A stretch of 31,486 bases of DNA from SZUA-229 sp041589175 (GTDB lineage Bacteria; Pseudomonadota; Gammaproteobacteria; SZUA-229): assembly GCA_041589175.1 (NCBI GenBank), contig JBFHWF010000023.1, positions 1 to 31,486 on the forward strand, in the 5' to 3' direction. Within the stretch, counting starts at the first letter, position 1; the number at the start of each line of letters is the position of its first letter. This document shows positions 24,156 to 31,486 of this stretch, one piece after another. Made by a program: the position numbers and the translations under genes. The notes beneath the pieces are model-generated. The model searched no databases. It was given only the letters and a program-made list of their open reading frames with translations, and was not told where the DNA came from.

Positions 24156-25103
24156 ATGACCCTCAAAATCGGGTTTGTCATGGACCCTGTCGAATCCATT
24201 CGACCTTATAAGGATAGCACCCTGGCAATGATGCTGGCGGCTCAAGATAAAGAATGGTCGCTTCACTATATTTTGCAGGACGGCCTGTACTTACAGGACG
24301 GCCAGGTCATGGTGGACTATCAACCCATACGCGTGTTTGATAATAATGATCACTGGTTTGAATGTGAGCCCGTAAAAACCTGCCCTGGCAACGATCTTGA
24401 TGTGATAATGATGCGCGTAGATCCCCCCTTTAACATGGAATACATCTACACGACCTACCTGCTGGAAAACCTTGAACGCGCTGGTTGCCTCATCGTCAAT
24501 CGCCCCTCGAGCCTGCGAGACGCCAACGAAAAACTCTTCACCACCCAGTTCCCCCAGTGCTGTACCGACATGCTGGTCAGCCGCAAACCTGAGCAATTGC
24601 GGCAGTTTATAAAGCAACATGGCGATGTTATTCTCAAGCCCCTGGATGGCATGGGCGGTCAGTCAATCTTTCGCGTAACACCCAATGATGCCAACCTGTC
24701 AGTCATACTGGAAACCATGCTCGATTTTGGGCGCCACACAGTGATGGCCCAGAAATTTATTCCGGAAATTACACTGGGTGACAAACGTATTCTTATGGTC
24801 GATGGTGAAGCGATTCCCTATACCCTGGCGCGCATCCCCGCAAAAGGCGAAACCCGAGGCAATATCGCCGCTGGTGGACAGGGCGTTGCTATGCCGATTA
24901 CGGAACGCGAACAATGGATCGCCGATCAGGTTGGACCCCGCCTCAGGGAAATGGGGATTCTGTTTGCCGGGCTGGATGTTATCGGCGATTACCTGACAGA
25001 AATTAATATCACCAGCCCGACCTGCATCCGTGAGATTGATGCACAATACAATACCCGTATCGCACAACAACTGATGAACCGAATAGAACAGATACGATGC
25101 TAA
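24156..25103 (+). CDS. gshB: Glutathione synthetase
   Basis: GshB ligates gamma-glutamylcysteine and glycine with ATP to make glutathione. The product has 315 residues, the normal length, with an ATP-grasp fold. Family segments are IGFVMDPVESI at the start, VNRPSSLRDANEKLFTTQFP, ILKPLDGMGGQSIFRV and EINITSPTCIREID near the C-terminus. The ATG is preceded by GAGGTGG. It is the first gene of a same-strand series running to pyrC', and the next gene overlaps it by 7 bases. The link to pilG in divergent orientation is also found in Pseudomonas. Confidence 0.97.
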   Translation: MTLKIGFVMDPVESIRPYKDSTLAMMLAAQDKEWSLHYILQDGLYLQDGQVMVDYQPIRVFDNNDHWFECEPVKTCPGNDLDVIMMRVDPPFNMEYIYTTYLLENLERAGCLIVNRPSSLRDANEKLFTTQFPQCCTDMLVSRKPEQLRQFIKQHGDVILKPLDGMGGQSIFRVTPNDANLSVILETMLDFGRHTVMAQKFIPEITLGDKRILMVDGEAIPYTLARIPAKGETRGNIAAGGQGVAMPITEREQWIADQVGPRLREMGILFAGLDVIGDYLTEINITSPTCIREIDAQYNTRIAQQLMNRIEQIRC

Positions 25104-26140
25104 AACACGGGCTTTACCTGTTAATAACACTAACCACCGTACTGCTAGGCGGCTGCGCGCCCGAACCACAGAGCCACCAGCACAGCACGCTGCAGTTTGG
25201 CACCCTGATTGATATTACGCTGTATGGCGCCACTGACGAACAGGCCCAGCAGGCCTTCGAGAAACTGGATCAGGATCTGGCCTATCTGCATATTGCCTGG
25301 TCACCCTGGGAAACAGGCTCATTACGCCGAACCAATGGCCTGATCGCAACCGGCAAATCTTTTTCTGCCGGACCTTCAGTATTGCCCCTTATCGAAAAAT
25401 CCCAGCAACTGGCGGAACAGACTGACCACCTCTTTAACCCGGCAATTGGTCAACTCATTAATCTCTGGCAGTTTCATCGCCACGATGAGGACGACATTCA
25501 ACCACCAGACGCCTCAGCTATCCAGACGTTAATAGACGCCAACCCTCGTATGAGCGACCTCAAACAGGATGGCATACGGATGCGTAGTAACAACCCGTCC
25601 GTATTACTCAACTTCGGCGCATTCGCCAAGGGCCATGCCATCGACCTGGAAATGCAGCAACTCAAACGACTGGGCATCGAAAACGCCATCATCAATACTG
25701 GCGGCGACCTTAAAGTCATTGGCAAACCGGGCAACCGCCCCTGGCATATTGCAATACAACACCCTCGAAAGGACACCTGGCTGGCGACCATTCAGGCGTC
25801 AGCTGAAGAAAGCATATTTACATCGGGTGATTATGAGCGTTATTACATGTATGAAGGCAAACGCTATCACCATATCCTCGACCCCCGTACTGGCTACCCG
25901 GCCATGGGCAGCCAGTCGGTTACGGTCATACATCAGGACGCAGGGCTCGCCGATGCAGCTGCAACGGCTCTGTTTATCGCTGGTCCGCAACAGTGGCTAT
26001 CCATGGCGAAGCGTCTGGAAATTACCCAGGCAATGCTGGTTGATGCCGAGGGAAATATTCATATCACGCCCGAGTTACGCAAGCGTATTCGCTTTAACCC
26101 GAAAATTCAGGCTACAATTATTGTAACGCCAGCCCTATAA
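25097..26140 (+). CDS. ApbE-like lipoprotein, FAD:protein FMN transferase family
   Basis: ApbE proteins attach FMN covalently to threonine in target proteins such as Nqr and Rnf subunits, in the periplasm. The product has 347 residues. It begins with a lipoprotein signal peptide ending LLGGC, with Cys20 as the lipidation site. Family motifs are FGAFAKGHAID (usually GGIAKGYAVD), NTGGDLKVIGKP, TSGDYERYY, YHHILDPRTGYPA and ADAAATALFIAG, the last containing metal-binding residues. The family looks intact. The gene overlaps gshB by 7 bases and precedes tonB by 8, so it is in the operon. No Nqr or Rnf target gene lies in the window, so the substrate is unknown. Confidence 0.9.
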   Translation: MLKHGLYLLITLTTVLLGGCAPEPQSHQHSTLQFGTLIDITLYGATDEQAQQAFEKLDQDLAYLHIAWSPWETGSLRRTNGLIATGKSFSAGPSVLPLIEKSQQLAEQTDHLFNPAIGQLINLWQFHRHDEDDIQPPDASAIQTLIDANPRMSDLKQDGIRMRSNNPSVLLNFGAFAKGHAIDLEMQQLKRLGIENAIINTGGDLKVIGKPGNRPWHIAIQHPRKDTWLATIQASAEESIFTSGDYERYYMYEGKRYHHILDPRTGYPAMGSQSVTVIHQDAGLADAAATALFIAGPQQWLSMAKRLEITQAMLVDAEGNIHITPELRKRIRFNPKIQATIIVTPAL

Positions 26141-26148
26141 TCAGGCCT

Positions 26149-27027
26149 ATGACGCAATTGACAACAGCAACACCTCAGGTCACAGCCAATGATCGCATGG
26201 GCATGACGATGTTTTTTGCTATTCTTTTCCACGGTGTTGTTATTCTTGGCATTACCTTTGTCTCTACACCTTCTGCCAAACAGAAAATCCCACCATCACT
26301 GGATGTCATTCTGGTAAATACCAGTAATGCCGAAACACCCGATGAAGCCGACTACCTGGCACAAACAACGCAGGATGGTGGCGGCAACAGCGAAGAGAAG
26401 GTAAGACGCACCGATCTTTTTTCAGCACCCACCCTGTCAGCGACACCAGGCATTGCGCAGCAGGAATCCATCGAACAGAAACAGCCCGTTAAACGGCAGG
26501 ATGCACAACAGGCATTCATTACATCGGTAAAATCAGATCACAAGATTCATACCCAGAAAAAAGAACAGAAGCAGGAAATTGTTGAGCAGCAGATTCAACC
26601 ACAACTGAAAAACGAACGCGCCGCACGCATGGCAGAAGAGCTTAGCCTGACATTCCAGGAATATGCACAGAAACCCAAAGAAAAGTATCTGACCTCGCGA
26701 ACCCGTGAATATGTGGCTGCCAGTTATATGCGCAAATGGATCGATAAGGTCGAACGCCTTGGCAATGCTGATTATCCCGATGCCGCCATTCGCAACCGAC
26801 TCAGTGGCACACTGATACTTGAAGTTGTCATTAAGTCTGATGGCAGCCTGAAAGAAATTAACCTGCGACGCTCATCCGGCCACCAGGTGTTAGATGACGC
26901 TGCAAAACGCATCGTACAGATGTCATCTCCATTTGAACCTTTTCCAGCTAAGCTTCAGAAGCAGGCCGACATCATACATATCACACGTAGCTGGCAGTTT
27001 GAGAGTGACCAGCTAAGCAGTTTTTAA
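26149..27027 (+). CDS. tonB: TonB family protein (TonB3-like)
   Basis: TonB proteins carry energy from the inner membrane ExbB-ExbD complex to outer-membrane partners. The product has 292 residues: a cytoplasmic N-terminus, one membrane segment (about 19-39) with a histidine (H28), a long periplasmic linker and a C-terminal TonB domain (LSGTLILEVVIKSDGSL...LDDAAKRIVQMSSPFEPFP). The linker is rich in Q, K and E rather than in Pro-Lys repeats. In P. aeruginosa the gene at this position, tonB3, is required for normal twitching motility and pilus assembly, which fits the neighbouring pil-chp operon. No exbB or exbD is nearby. Confidence 0.88.
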   Translation: MTQLTTATPQVTANDRMGMTMFFAILFHGVVILGITFVSTPSAKQKIPPSLDVILVNTSNAETPDEADYLAQTTQDGGGNSEEKVRRTDLFSAPTLSATPGIAQQESIEQKQPVKRQDAQQAFITSVKSDHKIHTQKKEQKQEIVEQQIQPQLKNERAARMAEELSLTFQEYAQKPKEKYLTSRTREYVAASYMRKWIDKVERLGNADYPDAAIRNRLSGTLILEVVIKSDGSLKEINLRRSSGHQVLDDAAKRIVQMSSPFEPFPAKLQKQADIIHITRSWQFESDQLSSF

Positions 27028-27033
27028 AGGAGG
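27026..27033 (+). promoter_or_regulatory. Strong Shine-Dalgarno sequence for yqgE
   Basis: AAAGGAGG overlaps the tonB stop codon (27025-27027) and lies 8 bases before the yqgE ATG. It is the most complete ribosome site in the window and confirms both the yqgE start and the coupling with tonB. Confidence 0.8.
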
Positions 27034-27041
27034 CACGCACC

Positions 27042-27605
27042 ATGGTCGAGGAAACCAACCTGACAAATCACTTCATTATCGCGATGCCTAACCTTGAAGA
27101 TGGAAACTTTAGCCAGTCGGTTACGTATATCTGTGAGCACGATGAAAATGGGGCACTGGGCATAACCATTAATCGACCCTCTGAAATCAGCCTTTCCGAA
27201 ATTTTTTCCCAGCTGCATATTCAACCCGAGGATGACACGGTACTCGAACAACCGATACTCAGTGGCGGCCCCGTGCAAATTGATCGTGGCTTTATCCTGC
27301 ACAGCCCTACCGGCGACTGGGAGTCAAGCCTCAAGGTAACCGACAATATTGCAGTCACTACGTCACAGGATATTATGCGAGCTATTGCGGAAGGTCGTGG
27401 ACCAGGTCGTTCAATTATTGCTCTCGGTTATGCCGGCTGGGGGCCCGGCCAGCTGGAATACGAACTCTCCGAAAATGCCTGGCTCAGTTGCCCCGCCAAT
27501 GAACAGATACTGTTTGACACACCCATGGAAAAGCGCTGGCAGGCTGCCGCCGCACTACTGGGTATCGACCTTCAATTACTCAGCAACCAGACCGGGCATG
27601 CATGA
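27042..27605 (+). CDS. yqgE: YqgE/AlgH family protein
   Basis: The product has 187 residues of the UPF0301 family, found next to ruvX in most gammaproteobacteria. Visible segments are LTNHFIIAMPNLEDGNFSQS, YICEHDENGALGITINRP, GGPVQIDRGFILH and GYAGWGPGQLEYELSENAWL, all family hallmarks. The biochemical function is not established; the Pseudomonas homologue was named AlgH from an alginate phenotype. The start is fixed by AAAGGAGG. The 3' end overlaps the ruvX start. Confidence 0.95.
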   Translation: MVEETNLTNHFIIAMPNLEDGNFSQSVTYICEHDENGALGITINRPSEISLSEIFSQLHIQPEDDTVLEQPILSGGPVQIDRGFILHSPTGDWESSLKVTDNIAVTTSQDIMRAIAEGRGPGRSIIALGYAGWGPGQLEYELSENAWLSCPANEQILFDTPMEKRWQAAAALLGIDLQLLSNQTGHA

Positions 27606-28023
27606 CTCGATGACTATTCAACAGGTGCTTGGCTTCGATTTTGGCGAACACCGTATTGGTGTCGCAACAGGCCAGACAGTCACCGGCAACGCCAGTCCGC
27701 TCACCACGCTTAATGCCGTCAACCACAAACCCGACTGGGAAGGTATAAAAAAACTCATCGAGCAATGGAAACCCGATGCACTTATCGTCGGCCTGCCCTA
27801 CTACCTGGATGGAACCAAAAGTGAAATGACGAAACGCGCAGAAAAATTCTGCCGCCAGCTAGAGGGGCGATTCAAGCTCCCTGTATACACACACAACGAA
27901 GCGCTCAGCTCCTTCGAAGCCGAACAGTTTTTGCAGGATAAAAAAGTTCAGCATGAGAAACAGGACATTGATAAAATAGCCGCAGCAATCATCGTGCAAA
28001 GCTGGCTGGAGCAACAGACATGA
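27598..28023 (+). CDS. ruvX: Putative pre-16S rRNA nuclease / Holliday junction resolvase-like RuvX
   Basis: RuvX (YqgF) has an RNase H-like fold and takes part in maturation of the 16S rRNA 5' end. From 27598 the product has 141 residues. Motifs are LGFDFGEHRIGVATGQ at the start, ALIVGLPYYLDGTKSEMTKRAEKF, and DIDKIAAAIIVQSWLE, which carries the late acidic residue. An ATG at 27610 in the same frame is equally possible; neither has a clear ribosome site. Translation probably depends on yqgE, whose stop lies at 27603-27605. The 3' end overlaps pyrR as ATGA. Confidence 0.92.
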   Translation: MHDSMTIQQVLGFDFGEHRIGVATGQTVTGNASPLTTLNAVNHKPDWEGIKKLIEQWKPDALIVGLPYYLDGTKSEMTKRAEKFCRQLEGRFKLPVYTHNEALSSFEAEQFLQDKKVQHEKQDIDKIAAAIIVQSWLEQQT

Positions 28024-28529
28024 CACATGCGGCGAAACCGGATCAGTTACTGGAAAAGCTGGCCACCGATCTGGAAAACCTGCTAGAGCAACGCAATATC
28101 ACCAACCCCCTCATGGTGGGTATTCACACCGGTGGCGTATGGCTCGCAGAAAAACTACATCGCCGCCTGTCGATCCAGGACCCACTAGCCACCCTGGACA
28201 TCAGTTTTTATCGCGATGATTTTTCACGCATTGGCATGAACCCGCAGGTGAAAACCTCCAGCCTTCCACACCATCTTGAAGATCGACACATCATCCTGGT
28301 CGATGATGTATTACAGACGGGTCGCACCATCCGTGCCGCGATGAATGAAATTTTCGACTATGGACGACCTGCGTCTATTACCCTCGCCTGCCTGGTCGAA
28401 CGTAGCGGCAGAGAACTTCCTATACAGGCAGATGCGGTTGGACAGGTGCTTGAGCTGGATAAGCATGAACAGATCAAGCTCACCGGGCCCGAACCACTGG
28501 CCTGGGAACTCAAGGCTGACGAGGCATAA
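28020..28529 (+). CDS. pyrR: PyrR, pyrimidine regulatory protein / uracil phosphoribosyltransferase
   Basis: The product has 169 residues of the PRTase fold. The PRPP-binding motif is IILVDDVLQTGRTIRAA, and the N-terminal HTGGVWLAEKLHRRL and DISFYRDDFSRIG segments match PyrR. In Bacillus PyrR binds mRNA to regulate pyr genes and also acts as a uracil phosphoribosyltransferase. In Pseudomonas the gene also precedes pyrB. I see no PyrR-type attenuator before pyrB in the 34-base gap, so its regulatory role here is unclear. The start overlaps the ruvX stop by 4 bases. Confidence 0.94.
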   Translation: MTHAAKPDQLLEKLATDLENLLEQRNITNPLMVGIHTGGVWLAEKLHRRLSIQDPLATLDISFYRDDFSRIGMNPQVKTSSLPHHLEDRHIILVDDVLQTGRTIRAAMNEIFDYGRPASITLACLVERSGRELPIQADAVGQVLELDKHEQIKLTGPEPLAWELKADEA

Positions 28530-28563
28530 CCATTAACAACAGGAACCGGGACATAAGGTTTTT

Positions 28564-29598
28564 ATGGTAAATAAAGCGACACGACCAACAGACAACCTGA
28601 TCGGCCAGGACCTGTGGAATATTCAGCTGGATGAAAACGGCAAGCTTAAACATTTTCTGACGATTGAAGGTCTGGGCAGCCAGATACTGACACAGATACT
28701 GGATACGGCCGAAAGCTTTGCCGGCGTGAATGAATCGGTTAAAAAGGTCCCCCTGCTGCGCGGTAAAACTATCGTCAACCTGTTCTTCGAAGCCAGCACG
28801 CGAACACGCACCACCTTCGAGCTAGCCGCCAAGCGATTATCGGCTGACGTACTGAATATGAATATCAGTGTATCCGCCACCAGCAAGGGTGAATCACTGC
28901 TCGATACCCTGCGCAATCTCGAAGCCATGCAGGCCGATATGTTTATCGTGCGCCACGCTGACTCCGGCACGGCACACTTTATCGCCAACCATGTCGCTCC
29001 GCATATTCGCGTGCTTAATGCGGGGGATGGTCGTCACGCTCACCCCACCCAGGCCATGCTGGATATGTTTACCATTCGCCGCTATAAGGGCGCCGATTTT
29101 AGCGGACTACGTGTTGCCATCGTCGGTGACATTCTGCATTCACGTGTTGCTCGCTCACAGATTCACGCACTTAACACCCTGAACACCGGAGAGATTCGCG
29201 TGGTCGGTCCAAAAACCCTGATTCCAAAAGACATGGAATCAATGGGCGTAAAAGTCTATTACAACCTGGATGATGGTATCCGTGATGCCGATGTTGTTAT
29301 TATGTTGCGCCTGCAGAAGGAACGCATGCAGGGCGCATTGCTGCCCAGCGAACAGGAATATTTCAACCTGTATGGCCTCACCGAAGAGCGCCTGCAGATA
29401 GCCCACCCGGATGCCATCGTCATGCACCCCGGCCCCATAAACCGGGGCGTTGAGATTGCATCCGATGTTGCCGACGGGCCTCGCTCAGTTATTCTCAACC
29501 AGGTCACCTTTGGTATTGCGGTTCGCATGGCCGTCATGTCGATGACGCTTGGCGGTAATGTCTCCAGCCAGAAAGCACCTCAGGAGACAGAAGCATGA
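28564..29598 (+). CDS. pyrB: Aspartate carbamoyltransferase catalytic subunit
   Basis: PyrB joins carbamoyl phosphate and aspartate, the first committed step of pyrimidine synthesis. The product has 344 residues. The carbamoyl phosphate motif FFEASTRTRTTFE is at about 74-86, and HPGPINRGVEI closes the aspartate domain. An N-terminal extension of about 30 residues before the usual catalytic core is like that of the Pseudomonas class A enzyme, which forms a dodecamer with PyrC'. No pyrI regulatory subunit gene follows. AAGG lies 5 bases before the ATG. The stop overlaps the pyrC' start (ATGA). Confidence 0.97.
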   Translation: MVNKATRPTDNLIGQDLWNIQLDENGKLKHFLTIEGLGSQILTQILDTAESFAGVNESVKKVPLLRGKTIVNLFFEASTRTRTTFELAAKRLSADVLNMNISVSATSKGESLLDTLRNLEAMQADMFIVRHADSGTAHFIANHVAPHIRVLNAGDGRHAHPTQAMLDMFTIRRYKGADFSGLRVAIVGDILHSRVARSQIHALNTLNTGEIRVVGPKTLIPKDMESMGVKVYYNLDDGIRDADVVIMLRLQKERMQGALLPSEQEYFNLYGLTEERLQIAHPDAIVMHPGPINRGVEIASDVADGPRSVILNQVTFGIAVRMAVMSMTLGGNVSSQKAPQETEA

Positions 29599-30869
29599 GC
29601 ACAACACTAATAAAAAATGCACGCCTGATTGACCCCGCCAACCAGTGCGATGAAGTCACCAGCCTGTTAATCAAGGATGGTCGTATTGCACATATAGGTG
29701 ATTGTTCTGAAAGTGCCGAAGACATCATTGATGCAAGTGGGCACTGGTTAATACCGGGGCTGGTCGACCTGTGCGCTCGATTACGTGAACCGGGGCTGGA
29801 ACAGGTTGCTACGATTGCATCTGAAAGCCTTGCCGCTGCATCCGCCGGCATTACAACCTTATGCGTCCCTCCTGATACCGATCCGGTAATTGATGAACCG
29901 GCCGTTGTCGAACTCATCGAGCGACAGGCAAAGCGCGCTGCACATTGTCATGTATATACCCTGGGCGCACTCACCTCGAAACTGAAAGGCGAACACCTCA
30001 GCGAAATGGCGGCACTGAAACAGGCCGGCTGCCTCGGTGTTTCCAATGGTCGAGCACCCATACGCAATAGCCTGGTATTACGTCGCGCCTTTGAGTATGC
30101 ATCGACCCATGACATCACCGTTTTTATTCAGGCCAATGATCCCGGCCTGTCTGCCGGTGGCTGCGCCCACGAAGGTGCAATTGCAAACCGACTTGGTCTC
30201 AGCACCATTCCCTATGCAGCAGAAACAGCGCCAATTGCACAGATCCTTGAACTCATTCAGGATACGGATGTTCGCGTCCACTTTGGCCGCATCTCCTGCA
30301 GCCGCAGCATTGAACTGATTCGCGAAGCCCGGCAACGCGACCTGAAAATTAGCGCTGATGTCGCCGCGCATCAGCTGCACCTGACAGACATGGATATCAG
30401 CAGTTTTAACAGCCAGTACCATGTGATTCCACCGTTACGGTCACAACGCGACCGAGACGCGCTGATTCAGGGCGTGGCAGACGGCACCATTAGCAGCATC
30501 TGCTCCGATCATCAGCCCCATGAACTGGATGCAAAGCTGGCCCCGTTTCCTGCTACCGAGCCGGGCATTTCCAGTCTGGAAACATTGCTCCCCCTCACCC
30601 TGAAGCTAGTGGAACAGGGTGCACTGGACATCAGCACAGCGATTGCCAGCCTGACGATTAACCCGGCCCGCACTCTAGGGCTAGACGTTGGCCAACTATC
30701 ACAGGGCGCCCGGGCAAATCTGTGCCTGATCAACCCCGATGCAGACTGGGTGCTGGACAGCAATAATCTCCTAAGTCAGGGCAAAAATACGCCTTTTCAT
30801 GGCTGGGGGTTTAACGGCAAGGTTGTGATGACCCTGCTGGATGGCAAGCGCGTGAGTCAGCAGGACTGA
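29595..30869 (+). CDS. pyrC': Inactive dihydroorotase homologue PyrC' (structural partner of PyrB)
   Basis: The product has 424 residues with the amidohydrolase fold of dihydroorotase. The N-terminal HxH metal motif of active enzymes (DLHVHLREPG) reads DLCARLREPG here, with C60 and R62. The usual HCED segment reads IQAND, and the HIAHVS segment reads VHFGRIS. D305 in ICSDHQPH is kept. The loss of several metal ligands means no dihydroorotase activity is expected. In Pseudomonas the corresponding PyrC' holds the PyrB trimers in a dodecamer, and this gene should do the same. An active pyrC must be elsewhere. It is the last gene of the series. Confidence 0.93.
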   Translation: MSTTLIKNARLIDPANQCDEVTSLLIKDGRIAHIGDCSESAEDIIDASGHWLIPGLVDLCARLREPGLEQVATIASESLAAASAGITTLCVPPDTDPVIDEPAVVELIERQAKRAAHCHVYTLGALTSKLKGEHLSEMAALKQAGCLGVSNGRAPIRNSLVLRRAFEYASTHDITVFIQANDPGLSAGGCAHEGAIANRLGLSTIPYAAETAPIAQILELIQDTDVRVHFGRISCSRSIELIREARQRDLKISADVAAHQLHLTDMDISSFNSQYHVIPPLRSQRDRDALIQGVADGTISSICSDHQPHELDAKLAPFPATEPGISSLETLLPLTLKLVEQGALDISTAIASLTINPARTLGLDVGQLSQGARANLCLINPDADWVLDSNNLLSQGKNTPFHGWGFNGKVVMTLLDGKRVSQQD

Positions 30870-30922
30870 CACGCCAGACTGTCGTATTTATTATCAACCG
30901 GCCTGTGCATAGGTAACTGATT

Positions 30923-30943
30923 GTATGGGAATTTTTCCCATAC
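30923..30943. other. Perfect 9-bp hairpin downstream of pyrC'
   Basis: GTATGGGAA (30923-30931) pairs with TTCCCATAC (30935-30943) around TTT. It lies 54 bases after the pyrC' stop. The run of five T's is inside the hairpin, not after it. It may end the gshB-pyrC' transcript inefficiently, or it may be a protein-binding palindrome. Confidence 0.4.
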
Positions 30944-31320
30944 GCGCCTGTATTCAAGAAGCTGTCAGGCCTGACTTACACTTCACTGCTTTAAGCTATC
31001 TTGCTGATTTATATAGATTAAATCAAAATTTCATCAAAAACGTATCTACTACATGTTCAGCTTTATTACACTCGATGTGCAAATTGCACTGATCTGACAC
31101 AGAAACCTTGCCTCTATGCCATGAGCAAACTTTTAAAATATTATAAGCAATTGTTTTTATTAACTAATCAATATCATGGTCCAGGTTTTGCATTATGTAA
31201 TATACGCTATTCTATATCTAGCTTGCATAACCTGAACACGACTCATATCCGGGCTTTATATGATTCAGAACAACCGCCAGGTTTATGCGTGAACCGTATA
31301 CTTTAATGCTACAGCTGTAT

Positions 31321-31393
31321 CACATTGCTTCAAGGGATACGGAATTTTCAACAGAACCACTTTGCTTCAACACCTAAAACAGAGAAGCAATGT
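31321..31393. repeat. Direct and inverted short repeats before the exported protein gene
   Basis: CACATTGCTTCAA (31321-31333) and CACTTTGCTTCAA (31358-31370) differ at one base. GAAGCAATGT (31384-31393) is the exact reverse complement of bases 31322-31331. The three copies lie within 75 bases and end 19 bases before the start codon of the next gene. They look like binding sites or alternative mRNA pairings. Confidence 0.45.
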
Positions 31394-31412
31394 ACACAGG
31401 GAAATTGGTAAA

Positions 31413-31486
31413 ATGAAAAACTTTAAGCAAAAAGCACTTGCGGCTGCAACTTTACTGGCGCTCTCTGCTGGTAGTGCGCAGGCTGC
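31413..31486 (+). CDS. Exported protein, 3' end missing
   Basis: Only the first 24 codons are in the window: MKNFKQKALAAATLLALSAG followed by SAQA. This is a classical Sec signal peptide with a lysine-rich start, a hydrophobic core and a signal peptidase I site after AQA. AGGGA lies about 10 bases before the ATG. The mature protein lies outside the window, so the function cannot be given. Confidence 0.75.
   Translation, partial: MKNFKQKALAAATLLALSAGSAQA

Larger units (their letters stand above)
30870..31412. other. Non-coding gap between pyrC' and the exported protein gene
   Basis: This 543-base AT-rich stretch holds a perfect hairpin (30923-30943) and a cluster of short repeats (31321-31393). 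I see no RNA gene. A 61-codon open frame at 31121-31306 has no ribosome site and no recognisable sequence, so I do not call it. The promoter of the next gene must lie here, but no hexamer pair stands out. Confidence 0.5.

Noticed and set aside
31121..31306. 61-codon open frame in the gap after pyrC'
   Set aside because: No ribosome site, low-complexity AT-rich composition and no family resemblance.

Overview
The window is chromosomal DNA from a gammaproteobacterium. The gene set and order resemble the Pseudomonas aeruginosa pyrC'-pyrB-pyrR-ruvX-yqgE-tonB3-gshB / pilGHIJ-chpA neighbourhood, and S-adenosylhomocysteine (SAH) riboswitches are mainly a beta/gammaproteobacterial feature. The sequence does not let me name a genus. 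Nearly all genes are conserved housekeeping genes. I see no phage, insertion sequence, CRISPR array, tRNA or rRNA.

Left part (1-9349): the 3' portion of galU (cell-envelope sugar nucleotide synthesis), then gltB and gltD (glutamate synthase), then dnaG (primase). gltB and gltD are separated by about 230 bp, and gltD and dnaG by about 275 bp. Both gaps hold the same kind of intergenic element: terminal inverted repeats built on the unit ACGCAAATGA. dnaG lies outside the usual rpsU-dnaG-rpoD arrangement.

Methyl-cycle part (9350-14000): metK (makes S-adenosylmethionine, SAM), ahcY (hydrolyses SAH), metF (supplies methyl-tetrahydrofolate) and rsmE (a SAM-dependent rRNA methyltransferase). Two SAH riboswitches can be read, one before metK and one before ahcY. 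The metK copy starts at a strong promoter and is followed by a perfect 9-bp alternative helix that competes with its pseudoknot. The ahcY copy is followed by a possible helix that would mask the ahcY Shine-Dalgarno sequence. These riboswitches are the most interesting regulatory feature of the window.

Pil-Chp part (13987-23918, minus strand): pilG, pilH, pilI, pilJ, chpA and a chpC-like cheW gene, the chemosensory system that controls type IV pili and surface sensing. No pilK (CheR-type methyltransferase) or chpB (CheB-type methylesterase) is present in the window.

Right part (24156-30869, plus strand): eight tightly packed genes, gshB, an apbE-like lipoprotein gene, tonB, yqgE, ruvX, pyrR, pyrB and pyrC'. 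They probably form one transcript diverging from pilG. The pyrC' product has lost dihydroorotase metal ligands and is expected to be structural. A gap of about 540 bp follows, with a hairpin and a set of short repeats, and then the signal peptide of an exported protein cut off by the window end.
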